In this document: one piece after another, positions 24,876-34,762 of the stretch
How positions within the stretch are numbered: the stretch's first letter is position 1
Layout of the letters: every line of letters starts with the position of its first letter
From: Paralichthys olivaceus
Lineage: Eukaryota; Chordata; Actinopteri; Pleuronectiformes; Paralichthyidae
Assembly: GCF_024713975.1 (NCBI RefSeq)
Contig: NC_091098.1
Location: forward strand, 11,256,816 to 11,320,815
Reading direction: 5' to 3'
DNA: 64,000 bases
The notes under the pieces: model-generated
Seen by the model: the letters and a program-made list of their open reading frames with translations, nothing else
What the model was told of the DNA's origin: nothing
The model's database searches: none
Made by a program: the position numbers and the translations under genes

Positions 24876-25571
24876 GATTAATAGAATTTTTGTTTTATTT
24901 TAATCTTTTTTTTTTTCAGTTTTCCAAATGCTATTTCTTAAAAGCAAATTCTTCTAGATTTTTTTTCATTTTAATGTTTTATCACAGTATCGAGAACATT
25001 ACTATTATAGTTATTATTTTATTAGTTTCTCAAAAAACGGCCATAGAATCACCTTTGTTTCTGGTGGGAAATGTTTCCTCTACACTTGAATCCTTGTACT
25101 GAACCGAAAAAGAGATTATCAAATTAAGTTGTACATACAGATACTTGTTACATAAATAGAAATATTAGAAAAGATTGAAAATAATATAAAACTGATTATT
25201 TAAACATTCTTGATATAGTGAAACAAAAACTTCATAAATCTGTTATGTTTCAGTCAGTGTGAGACAAACTGTCTGCTTTCGCTCTAATTAAGCTGTTTAT
25301 GTCACTTGTTAAAGATTAATGGTAAAAACACCAGTCTCCCTTTTCATGGCTTATTACATTCATGCAAATCATATTAATGAGAGGGAAACTCTACAGTCGG
25401 ACAAACAAATGAAACATGCAAATACGCTTCACTCAACCAATACTCCCCGGAAAGATGCAAAAGTGATCCTCTCATCCCTCCCTCACTCCAAACTTTCAAA
25501 AACAGCCTTTGGTCCGTTGCACAGACCACACTGAGCTCTGAGAGCAGGAGTGTGTGAGGTTGAGGTAAAGT

Positions 25572-28500
25572 ATGGGTTTGTGTGGTGCCGTGTTTCTTTC
25601 CTTGGCTTGGCTGCTGGTGCGGTTAACTGAGGGGGAACTAGATTACATCTCTCAGGGACAGGGGATGCAACTTCAGGGCGACTTCTCCATCGCTGGACTG
25701 TTTCCTCTCCACTACACTGACGGACCAGATTCTGGTTTGCCTGCTCTGGTTCCATGTAATGAGTGAGTTTAACTGGACAGTGAACTTCCAGCTCCACAGA
25801 TCAAATGCATTTCATTGGTTGTGCCGGAACACTGTAATTCTTGTATCATGTATGTTTTCGTTATTTTTCCTTTTACATTAAATCCTTAGAGGTCGACCCA
25901 ACAAACATGGCTTTCACCTGATGCAAGCCATGAGATTTGCTGTGGAGGAAATCAACAACGGCAGCAGACCACAGCCTCTTCTACCAGGGGTGAAGTTGGG
26001 TTACCAGATGTACGACATCTGCTCAGTGCCGGCCAGTATCCTGGCTACACTGGACCTGCTGGAGCAGCAGAATCAGAGCCCCTCTAGGCCTGAGACAGAG
26101 GGAGACACAGACCCACACGATGACTACAGTCAAAGAGCAGTGGCAGTGATTGGGCCAGACAGCAGCAGCAAAACATTCACCCCTGCTTCTTTACTGGGGT
26201 CCTATCTTATACCACAAGTATGTTTTAAACATTGGCCTTGAAATATGACCTGCATGCCACACAGACTCATCCCTCACATCCTCTCCTTTCTTTCATTGTA
26301 GATCTCTTACGAAGCAACAAATGAAATGCTCAGCAACAAGTTCCTCTATCCATCCTTTTTACGCACAATCCCCAGTGACAAGAACCAGGTGGAAGCCATG
26401 ATCCAGCTTTTAATTCGTTTCAAATGGACATGGGTTGCTCTCTTAGGTAGCGACAACGCCTATGGCCTGAAAGGCATGCAGAGTCTCTCCCAGCAAGCAC
26501 CACACCACGGTATCTGCATCGCCTACCAAGGAGTCATCCCCTCACTCAGTGATAACACCGTCCAGACCATGAGGAACATGGTGGATAGCATATTGAAGAC
26601 CAAAGTCAACACCATCGTAGTTTTCTCTAGCAAGTCAAAGCTCAGTGGCTTTTTCCCATTTGTCGTAGAGCGCAACGTGACAGGTAAAGTGTGGATCGGG
26701 ACGGAGGACTGGTCTGTAGCCACTCTTATATCAGGGATATCTGGGATCAACACCATCGGCACTGTGCTCGGTGTCTCCATCAAATATAGAGCTATTTCTG
26801 GTTTTGAGGATTTTGAGAAAAAGGTTTTTGAGGCTGCGATGCGACAGAAAGACACCCAGGAAGTCTCCAATGGCACCGTGAGCCCAGGAAATGACTGCCT
26901 ACAGAGCACAGACCTGTACAGCATCGCCAGGAAGAATTTCTCACTGGAGAAATATGACGTCACCTCCTCCTTCAATGTGTATAAGGCCGTGTACGCTGTG
27001 GCTCATGCTCTGCACCAAACTCTTGGTTGTGATTTTGGAGAGTGCCAAAGGAGGAGGGTGCATCCGTGGGAGGTGAGCAAATGTTGAATCGTATTGTGCC
27101 AATGACGCAAACTTTCTCAGCATCACATTTTCTTAAGCCCTGGTGTTCCCCTCTCCCCTCCAGCTTCTTCACTGGCTCAAGCAGGTGCGATTCTCTCTGG
27201 GCAACACCTCAGTGCACTTTGACATGAACGGTGACACGCACACAGAATATGACATCGTCTCCTGGGTTTGGAGGGGGACTGAGTGGTCTCTCAGAGTGGT
27301 GGGCTCCTACAGCCCTGATTCTATCATGCTCATTGTTGATGATGACCAAATTGAGTGGCACGACACAGGACATGCAAGACCAGTAAGGCCAACGTGGAAT
27401 TTTAACTACATTGATTGTAAAGGTTAAAGATTTTTTTAATTTCATTAAGTAAGTTTTCAAACAGTTTTCTGTTTTACCTTCAAAATCTCGTTGGTTCAAA
27501 TATGGTGCAACTGTTAGTGAGAGTTCTGCTGATGAGATCAGATTTTAATAAAATTATAAAGAATTTAAAAATATTGTTGAGTTTTCAGAGACCCTCAGAA
27601 ATTGTTTTAATATGTTTTGAAGGAATTCTGTAATTGTTTCTGAAGATTTTGTGTGCTCTCAATTCAATAATTGATTTAAAAGAAGAAAAAACAATTTGAA
27701 TTGACTAAATTCAACTTCAGCTAAATTTATCAGATGAATTAACATTTAACAATTGGCTATAAATAAGTAACTAATTGAATTAATATGCTTTCATTGATGG
27801 TATGTTTATTTTTTTATTGATAATCTTTCTCAAACCCTGTTGCTTGTGTATAGGTGCCGCTGTCTATCTGCTCTCCACCCTGCCCAACGGGCCACAAGAA
27901 GCTGCTGACAGGGCAACACTCCTGCTGCTTTGACTGCCAGGCTTGTCCTTCCAACACATTCCTCAATATAAGTGGTAACATAAAGACATACAGTACATAC
28001 ACTAGAATGGCATTTAGTAGAGCACATACCTGCCCAACAGTTCCCTTAAATTCAATCAAGATGCACCTAATTACTGACACTCATATATTAGTTCCCTAAA
28101 TATGATTTTGTTCTTTTTTCATCAAGATCCATGAATTACTCCCAGAGAAATCAGTGAAAAAATATATAGGAAAAAAATGTCCTGGATCCACTTCTTTGCT
28201 GAAAACATAACCATCTTGTTGGGGGTAAAAAGTCAAAGGCTGAACAATATCTAAAGAAGAAAAGAAACTAAGACTAAATGACAGTAACAGTGGGGTTGAA
28301 AGATGGCAAACCCACCTGTCGGCTAAAGATGGAGATTGATTGGGCCAATGTTTTTTATGAAAGTAATTCACAATTTATTAAACTGAACAAACGATGGATT
28401 GGGGGGGATTGATACCCTTATAAGACTCATCTCATCCAATCTTATAAATATCACACATTATACAAAAAACAAACAGAATATATACAAAAAATATCCCAAA

Positions 28501-29892
28501 AGAAAATTTTAATGTAAGTCAGAGAAACAGACAGAAAACAAACAGAACAGATGACAGTTTCTGATCTTCTGATCCTTAAAGTCTTGTTTTTCTATCACTT
28601 GAGCTTTTTTCCTATTCAATTCCATTTGAAACTGTGGTCACAGCCCCTTTGAACAACATGTTTAATAAAAAATATTGATACTCAGCAGGAACTTTTAGCT
28701 GTTGTGTGTTAGATTGACCAGCAGGTGGCGTGTGATGCTCATACTATGTGCTCATGTAGCTGGAGGAACTGACTCAGGATCCTTGAAAGGAGTCACTGTG
28801 TCTCACAACATGTAAACAAGTGCTGCTGTGTTTTCTCTTTCTCTTGTTTCTCCTCTAGTCACATCTCATGTTGTAAGGATTCACTAAAGGAGCTTGAGCC
28901 CTTGCTCAGATTTACATCCCATGTTTTCTCTTTTACATACAGTATATTTATCTTCTCCCACTATAGAACCCACCAAATGCCAGCCATGTCTGCCGGAGCA
29001 GTGGGCTCCCCCAAGCAGCGATCAGTGTCAGAATAGGACCGTCCTGCTGCTTGCCTGGGACGCCCCCCTCTCCATTGCCCTGCTCTTCTTTCTGGCCACG
29101 TGTCTTCTCATGACCATCAGCTCTGCTGTAATCCTCCTGCTTAACCTGAACACGCCCGTGGCCAAGTCTGCTGGAGGCCGCACCTGCCTCCTGATGCTGG
29201 CAGCCCTGACTTCCGCTGCCATGAGCTCTTTGTGCCATTTTGGCCAGCCGTCTCCACTGGCCTGTATCCTCAAGCAGCCTCTATTCATCGTCAGCTTCAC
29301 TGTGTGCCTGGCCTGCATCACTGTGCGCGCCCTCCAGGTTGTCTGCATTTTTAAATTTGCATCCAAGCTGCCGCCGGCCTATGACAAATGGGCCAAAAAA
29401 CACGGGCCAGAATTTACCATTTTCCTGTTGTCTGTCACCCTCTTGTTCATGTCTGTGCTCCGTGAGGCCCTCAACCCTCCACAGCCGTCCCAGGATCTTG
29501 ACTTCTACAAGGACAGCATTGTCCTGGAGTGCAGCAACACCCTTTCCCCAGGCGCGGGCCTGGAGCTTGCTTATGTCTTCCTGCTCAGCATGCTCTGCTT
29601 CTCTTTTAGCTACATGGGGAAAGACCTGCCGGCGAACTACAATGAGGCCAAGTGTGTCACCTTCAGCCTCATGGTGTACATGATCTCCTGGATGAGCTTC
29701 TTCACTTTATACCTGATCAGCAGAGGCCCGTTCACCATGGCTGCACACGTGTTCGCCATACTCTTCAGTGTCCTCTCCTTCCTCGGGGGCTACTTCCTGC
29801 CCAAAATATATATTATTGTTGTGAAGCCGCAAATGAACACGAACGCCCATTTCCAGAACTGCATTCAAATGTACACCATGAGCAAACAGTGA
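25572..29892 (+). CDS. tas1r3: Taste receptor type 1 (class C GPCR), most like TAS1R3
   Basis: Cell-surface class C receptor subunit for amino acid or umami taste. Six exons: 25572-25762, 25890-26217, 26302-27072, 27164-27382, 27854-27974, 28967-29892. They join in frame to 851 aa, with the six-exon plan and 121-bp fifth exon usual for T1R genes. A signal peptide covers about residues 1-21. The Venus-flytrap domain runs to about 500 (LMQAMRFAVEEINNGS, AVIGPDSSS, SFLRTIPSDKNQVEAM). The cysteine-rich domain follows, with nine cysteines (HSCCFDC), then seven membrane helices and the ending FLGGYFLPKIY. WVALLGSDNAYG, GICIAYQGVIP, HSCCFDC and GQPSPLACILKQPL match human TAS1R3 better than TAS1R1 or TAS1R2. 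RVHPWE and the intracellular face look TAS1R1-like, so the subtype is only likely. Intact, no in-frame stop. A family A repeat and a CTCF motif lie in intron 5. Confidence 0.9.
27995..28200 (-). repeat. Interspersed repeat, family A, reversed copy in tas1r intron 5
   Basis: AGAATGGCATTTAGTAGAGC, ACCTGCCCAACAGTTCCC, TTCAATCAAGATGCACC and AAGATCCATGAATTACTC occur in the same order as in the copy at 9265. It may extend to about 28370. Confidence 0.65.
28718..28730 (+). promoter_or_regulatory. CTCF-type motif in tas1r intron 5
   Basis: CCAGCAGGTGGCG fits the vertebrate CTCF core CCASYAGRKGGCR at every position. Occupancy is unknown. Confidence 0.35.
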
Positions 29893-30010
29893 AGCGTGCA
29901 ATGAATTCATCTGATGAAATGAAGAAAAAGTGCAAATGCTGTGAACAACACAGGTTGAGTTTCACTTCTATGTTCATCCCACAACTGAGATTGTTTGTTG
30001 TACGTACACA

Positions 30011-30016
30011 AATAAA
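30011..30016 (+). terminator. Polyadenylation signal of the taste receptor gene
   Basis: AATAAA lies 119 bp after the stop codon of the taste receptor. Confidence 0.6.
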
Positions 30017-30957
30017 GTGGTATTGAACTGATCTCATCTTTTCTCTTATTACTGGAACTCAGAGCTCATGTTCAGCTATAGATCAGTAAGTCACGCTCTA
30101 CAAATGAATCACTGAGGATCCAAAACTTTCAATCATCCGAAAGTAAAATAAAAAAGATTATCTTTGACTCACATGCATATATTTACAAGTACTATAAGTA
30201 CTTAATTAAATTAAAACTGATAAAATGTTCATATTAAGCAATTTGATCTTTCATGCACTGTTGCTAATTAAGCGACTGAGGTGTAGATCAGAGGTTGGAC
30301 AGAGAGGTTGTACTTTTATATCTTGTGATCAACTTTTCAGTCGTTTTATTTGATTTCTTTTTGATCATACATACAAATCTTTTTCACATTTTAAACACAG
30401 CCTTGTTTTAAGAAATATCCTCAGTTATCATTCCATCAAGAGTACAGTTAAAATCATTCTTAGTTAATTTATGTCTAATCCGAGTAGTAACGAAAGAAAA
30501 TATTCATAACACAGAGATAAGGAGGTAAAAGAAAGAACTGAGGATGCAGTCAGTGCATTGAACATGTGATGTGAGGATTCACTGGTAATGTATTGAGCTT
30601 TCTTTATCACAGCTCCCCCTGGTAGTCGTGGTAGGAACTGATACACTTACCCTGATGGTTGAAATGAAGATGACTAAAGGAAATTTTTAGTATTGGGAAT
30701 ATTTATTTTCTCAAGGAGATTTTAGAACATTATCCAAAAAGTAACAAAACCAATGTGATTATCTCATAGAGGGTGTCTAGTAGAAAAAAGCTTGTATCTA
30801 CCTGCTGTTGATTTTTATGATGTATAAACATGGGACCTGTAAAACGTTTATAATGTCAATAAAACAGGTTGCATGATCATATTCCCAGAACAGCAGCATG
30901 ATCTTCCACCTCTACAGCTTTCACTAAATACACAATCAGCTTGTCTTGTGTTTGTTG

Positions 30958-31290
30958 TAGGTTTTCTCAGCTGGAGGAGAGCAGATGTTTCACAGCAGTA
31001 TTAATATTTTTTCTGATGCTTTAACTCCCCTGTAATGCTCACTTGGATTTTTTGTTTCACTGTGTCCCAGTGTGGTGAACAGAGCAGTATGGAGCAGGGA
31101 GCCATGTCTGTGTATATGTGAAGTGAGCAGCTACTTCAGGGTGACACCGTGTCTGGAGGAGCCGCTCATCATCCTATAGGGAGATATTAGCATAACAAAG
31201 CCATGTGACTGAGATCTGTAACAAATGGATGCACATCAGTAACTCAGAGGTGAAGCAATCACGGTCTGACCAGTGGAGATAAAACCGTTC
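30958..31290 (-). pseudogene. Decayed copy of a hes5-like promoter and first exon
   Basis: TTAGCATAACAAAGCCATGTG at 31188 matches 34716 in the promoter of the hes gene at 34022-34619 base for base across that motif. Further matches in the same order are GTGTCTGGAGGAG, TCTGACCAGTGG, TTCCCAAGATA and GGGAGCCATG (the start codon with its next two codons, reverse-complemented). AGGTTTTCTCA at 30958 matches the start of hes exon two, but that match is short. The TATA box and the RBPJ-type site are both degraded, and the bHLH sequence is not recognisable. Read as an old tandem duplicate in decay. Confidence 0.7.
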
Positions 31291-32504
31291 CCAAGATATA
31301 TATCAGCCTGTGAATGATGTGCTGTCAGTGTGTTATCAGGGGCTGCTGCTTATCACACACTCCAGTTACACATCAGTAACACAGGCAACCCTGATGTGCA
31401 CCCAGGGAAAAATTAAAGACAAGATTTAATGCATTGGTGGCATTTACGATAAAAATGCATTGAAAGTGTAAATTCATCTAATACTGACACTAAGACTATC
31501 TATTCTACTTTTCATCAAAATAATATGTTTTAGATTTCTTTCAGGTTTAAGTTGTCATTTTCTTTCGTCCTCTTATATATATACCTTTTTTAAGATTATT
31601 TTTTAAAAGATTGCATCAAAATCCACTTTGCTGTATTGCAGGTTTAAATGGCATCTAGTCAGGCTGAGATGAAATGGCCAAAAAAATAAAAATATGTTAA
31701 TATCAGTCAATATCGATAAATATCATGATAAATGTCACATTATTATTTCATTTCAGTTTAAACCAACCAACTTTTGCTCCTGAGTAAAGGTTGTGGTTTT
31801 GAACTCTTCTTGAATGAGCAGGGAATGAAAGACACTTGATATACACAGAAACATTTATATCATATCTTTTTTTTCTTTAATTTATTGGGTTTCATAATTT
31901 AACAGGACAACAACCACCTCACAAAACATACTATTCAACAAAACAATGAACACATACAAATTTGGACTGTGAGAATGGGAAAGAGAGAGGCTCTCGAGAT
32001 GACATTCTCAAAGCAGTTCTAGAACAGAAACCGGATTTTTAAAAACATTAATTCTTCCCACAGGAGCCGAAATTAAGTTTCTCCAGTTTAAGGCAATAAG
32101 TCTATCACCCAATGATTGTCAGCAAAAGAAGGTGCTACTATGTCTATCAGACCATATTTATCAAGAGAAGTGTGAGAAAAAGGTTCTGGCTTAAGGTGAA
32201 ACCCACGTGTTAAAAGTGTGTGTTATGATGAATGCTAATGCTCTAAAATGCACTAGATGACAAATCTTGAGACGTAAAACTCCTAAAACCTCATCCTGGT
32301 GTTTATAGTGCTGACAATAAAACCCCTGCTTGTTCACCCGTGGCACACTTCGACTGTTGACTGGGGGTATTAAGCCGTGAGTGGACAGAGAGACTGTGGG
32401 AAAGCCAAGCTCGTATTCTACTCACACATCTACCGGTCAATAGCTCTGACCCCTCAGCCACAAAAGGCCTTTTCATCTCTCCTCTCAAACAACAGCCCAC
32501 AGCA

Positions 32505-32508
<4 letters not shown>

Positions 32509-32594
<86 letters not shown>
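32509..32594. repeat. (TG)n microsatellite, about 43 units
   Basis: Uninterrupted TG run of 86 bp. It generates spurious open frames of alternating Cys-Val or Thr-His. Confidence 0.98.
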
Positions 32595-32595
<1 letters not shown>

Positions 32596-32713
32596 TTTGT
32601 TTTCATATGCAGGTGCTGCCTTTAACCTGAGGACGTCCACTGGGACTCTCGTCACCACAGGGAAAAAAATTGTGAACCCCACGTGTATAGACTTAGTTTT
32701 AGGATTCAGGTTA

Positions 32714-32715
<2 letters not shown>

Positions 32716-32754
<39 letters not shown>
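32716..32754. repeat. (GT)n microsatellite
   Basis: Second uninterrupted GT run, about 120 bp after the first. Confidence 0.95.
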
Positions 32755-32757
<3 letters not shown>

Positions 32758-33049
32758 CTGGTGTAGTTTTAAACATAGTTTAATTATTAACAAAAAGATT
32801 AAAAGTGATTTAATAGAATTTAAATAAAGCCTGTAATGTTTTCCAAATATGTGCGGCTTAAAATTTGGGTGCAACAGTTGTGTGTGGTGTTTTTTTAATT
32901 CTTTACACAAGCTTTTTCTCAACAAAGTATTTACACAACCATCAACTAATTTTGTTTTTACTCTACAAATGTACAGAAACATCAAGCCTGATATTTATTG
33001 CCACCTAAGAGGATATGGTTTCATCTGTGTTTGTTTATTTGTCTGATAT

Positions 33050-33260
33050 TTCGCAGGGTTATGCAAAAACTCCATTTTTGAAAATTGATGGAGGGGTGTG
33101 GTGTGGGGATTTTTCTTTTTATCAGTGTCTTTAACATTGTGAGAGCGGATGTTTCTCCACATTTTTGTTGATTTCTCAGAGAATGGATCTCAGCGAAAAA
33201 AAATCAGACCTGATTCGGGGACTGATTTTGGTGTAGATCCAAATAACAAATATGGATCTA
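33050..33260 (+). repeat. Interspersed repeat, family A, forward copy
   Basis: GCAGGGTTATGCAAAAACTC, TCTTTAACATTGTGAGAGCG, TTTTTGTTGATTTCTCAGAG and GGGGACTGATTTTGGTGTAG follow the expected motif order of family A. The 104-residue open frame at 33149 is a by-product of it. Confidence 0.65.
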
Positions 33261-34021
33261 GTGAATTGAAATGTGGTTTCAAAAAGGGACTTATGACCTT
33301 CTGGATCATACATTACATAATCTTCTCCAAAATAAAGTCATGTCTCCTAATCAGAGTTTTGTATGAGAACTGGCCAAAGACACTGGTGCGAACATTCATT
33401 GAAAAGTCTCCTGAATGCTCTGCACTTGAAATAAACATTTTTCTGAAACAGTTCATGAAATAAAAATTTGTACTCAGCTTTTTCCTTTTTTGTGATTGTA
33501 TCTTTTTATTGTTAATTGTCATACAAATGTTAAAAATAAGTTTTAAGAGCTAAAATGTAATAGCAAAACAGCTATATCAACATACAACATAGATGGACGT
33601 CCGCTTGCACACTCACACACACACCATTTTCATTCTCATCCATAAAATTTTGGCATAGATCATTCGCAACAGAAGAGAAATATTCTCAACAGCAGATGCA
33701 GTAAAACACAGTATGTACTGTTACGTCGAGCAGTCCACAGATAAAACTCCACTGGAGTAAACAATTACTTCATAAGATTTGACAAAACCATCATAACTCA
33801 ACCTCCAGCTTCAAAACACAAGGGGAAAGCAAACAGATGTGAATCAAAAACCAAAGCAGGACAATCTTCAAATAAGTGAGATCCTTTTGCTTAATACTAC
33901 TTGTCCATCAATGTGATGAGACAATAAAGAAACCCACCATGAGTAAGCAGGCTGGAAATACATTTCCTACATAGTGAGGGAGAGGACAGATTCCCTCAGG
34001 TGTCAATGTCTCAGTGAGTCT

Positions 34022-34619
34022 CTACCAAGGCCTCCACATGGGGCCTCTGCTGCTGCTGCTGCTACTGTCCTGCAGCACGGTGGGCCTGATGGTGGAGCAG
34101 ACTGGGGAGGTGCTGCTGGCTCTCTGGACCTGACGGAGCTGCTCCTGCTGCTGCTGGAGGCCCCGCAGAGGAGACACACATGCCTCTGTGTTGGAGCCAG
34201 CAGAGAGGAAGTGCAGGGAGTCCCTCCAGCAGTGAGAGTAGCCCTGGTTGTAGTCGCTGCGACAGAGGCCCTGCTGCAGCTGCTGCCTCAGGAAGCTCAC
34301 AGTCATCTCCAAGATGTCGGCTTTCTCCAGCTTGGAGTTGGGCTCCTGCTTGTGAAACTCTTTCTCCAGGATGGTCTTGAGCTGCTCGATGCAGGTGTTG
34401 ATGCGATCTCTGCGCATTTTCTCCACAACAGGTTTTCTCATCTGTGGAAGAGAAGACAACCAGGTCAGTTCATGATCCAAGTCACACATAACCAATCGGA
34501 TATTTGTTCTGTTCAGCTGCAAAACCACTGAGATCCGCATCACCACTCACCTTGATGTTATCTTTCATTGAGATCCCAATATGGTGCACTGAGGAGTAGT
34601 TGGTGGAACAGGGAGCCAT
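34022..34619 (-). CDS. HES5-class bHLH-Orange transcriptional repressor (copy A)
   Basis: Notch-pathway repressor that binds N/E-box DNA and recruits Groucho/TLE. Two coding exons, 34551-34619 (MAPCSTNYSS...DNIK) and 34022-34441, give 162 aa. The start is the ATG at 34617-34619 with the family-typical MAP. The basic region and helix 1 read RKPVVEKMRRDRINTCIEQLK, the loop is short, and helix 2 reads SKLEKADILEMTVSFLRQQL. The Orange domain begins around GYSHCWRDSLHFL, and the protein ends in WRPW, the Groucho-binding tetrapeptide. KPVVEKMRRDRIN puts it in the HES5/her4/her15 class. The helix-loop-helix is not interrupted by an intron, whereas mammalian HES5 has one there as I recall. A TATA box and an RBPJ-type site lie just upstream. 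Which zebrafish her name applies cannot be settled from sequence alone. Confidence 0.95.
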
Positions 34620-34700
34620 GTCTGTGCAGGTGAGCTGAAGTGCTTCTTCTCCTTCTGGGCGGTAGAGTGAGCTCTGATGTGTCTGGAGGAGCTGCTCCCT

Positions 34701-34762
34701 TTTTATACTGGGACATTAGCATAACAAAGCCATGTGGCTCAGGCAGGGCTGGGGTTCCCACA
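34701..34762 (-). promoter_or_regulatory. Core promoter of hes copy A: TATA box and RBPJ-type paired site
   Basis: On the minus strand TATAAAA lies at 34701-34707, about 82 bp upstream of the ATG. TGTGGGAA (TTCCCACA on plus, 34755-34762) is a perfect match to the RBPJ consensus YGTGRGAA, 47 bp further upstream. A weaker partner TGTGGCTC lies on the plus strand at 34733-34740, facing it across 14 bp, which resembles the head-to-head paired site of Notch-responsive HES promoters. Confidence 0.6.

Larger units (their letters stand above)
21710..25571. other. Divergent spacer between rprd1b and the taste receptor gene
   Basis: The first ~550 bp (21710-22260) are GC- and CpG-richer and probably form the rprd1b promoter and 5' UTR, with a CRE at 22251. 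Then come a TA-flanked MITE (22603-23021), a dispersed repeat (about 23690-23995), a LINE tail (24115-24195) and another repeat tail (24805-24875). No further coding exon was seen. This spacer is where a 20q-like gene block meets a 1p36-like block. Confidence 0.55.
29893..34021. other. Spacer between the taste receptor and the first hes5-like gene
   Basis: Holds the taste receptor poly(A) signal (30011), a decayed hes promoter copy (about 30958-31290), two (TG)n runs (32509 and 32716) and a family A repeat (about 33050-33260). The probable 3' UTR of the minus-strand hes gene follows: TTTTTATTG at about 33505 reads as AATAAAAA on the minus strand. The rest is AT-rich with no supportable exon. 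Confidence 0.5.

Noticed and set aside
28894-28966. Upstream ATG of the long taste receptor frame as an independent start
   Set aside because: Codons before 28967 are intron; the AG at 28965-28966 joins in phase with exon five, restoring the cysteine-rich domain.
32377-32985. Cys-Val and Thr-His repeat proteins on both strands
   Set aside because: Pure by-products of the (TG)n runs at 32509 and 32716; the same holds at 20522, 40793-41093 and 45677.
33149-33463. 104-residue plus-strand open frame
   Set aside because: Lies on a family A repeat copy and following AT-rich DNA; no coding signature.
33974-34531. 185-residue plus-strand open frame rich in Leu and Ala
   Set aside because: Exact antisense shadow of hes copy A; the minus-strand reading has the bHLH and WRPW. 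The same applies to 39027-39377 against hes copy B.
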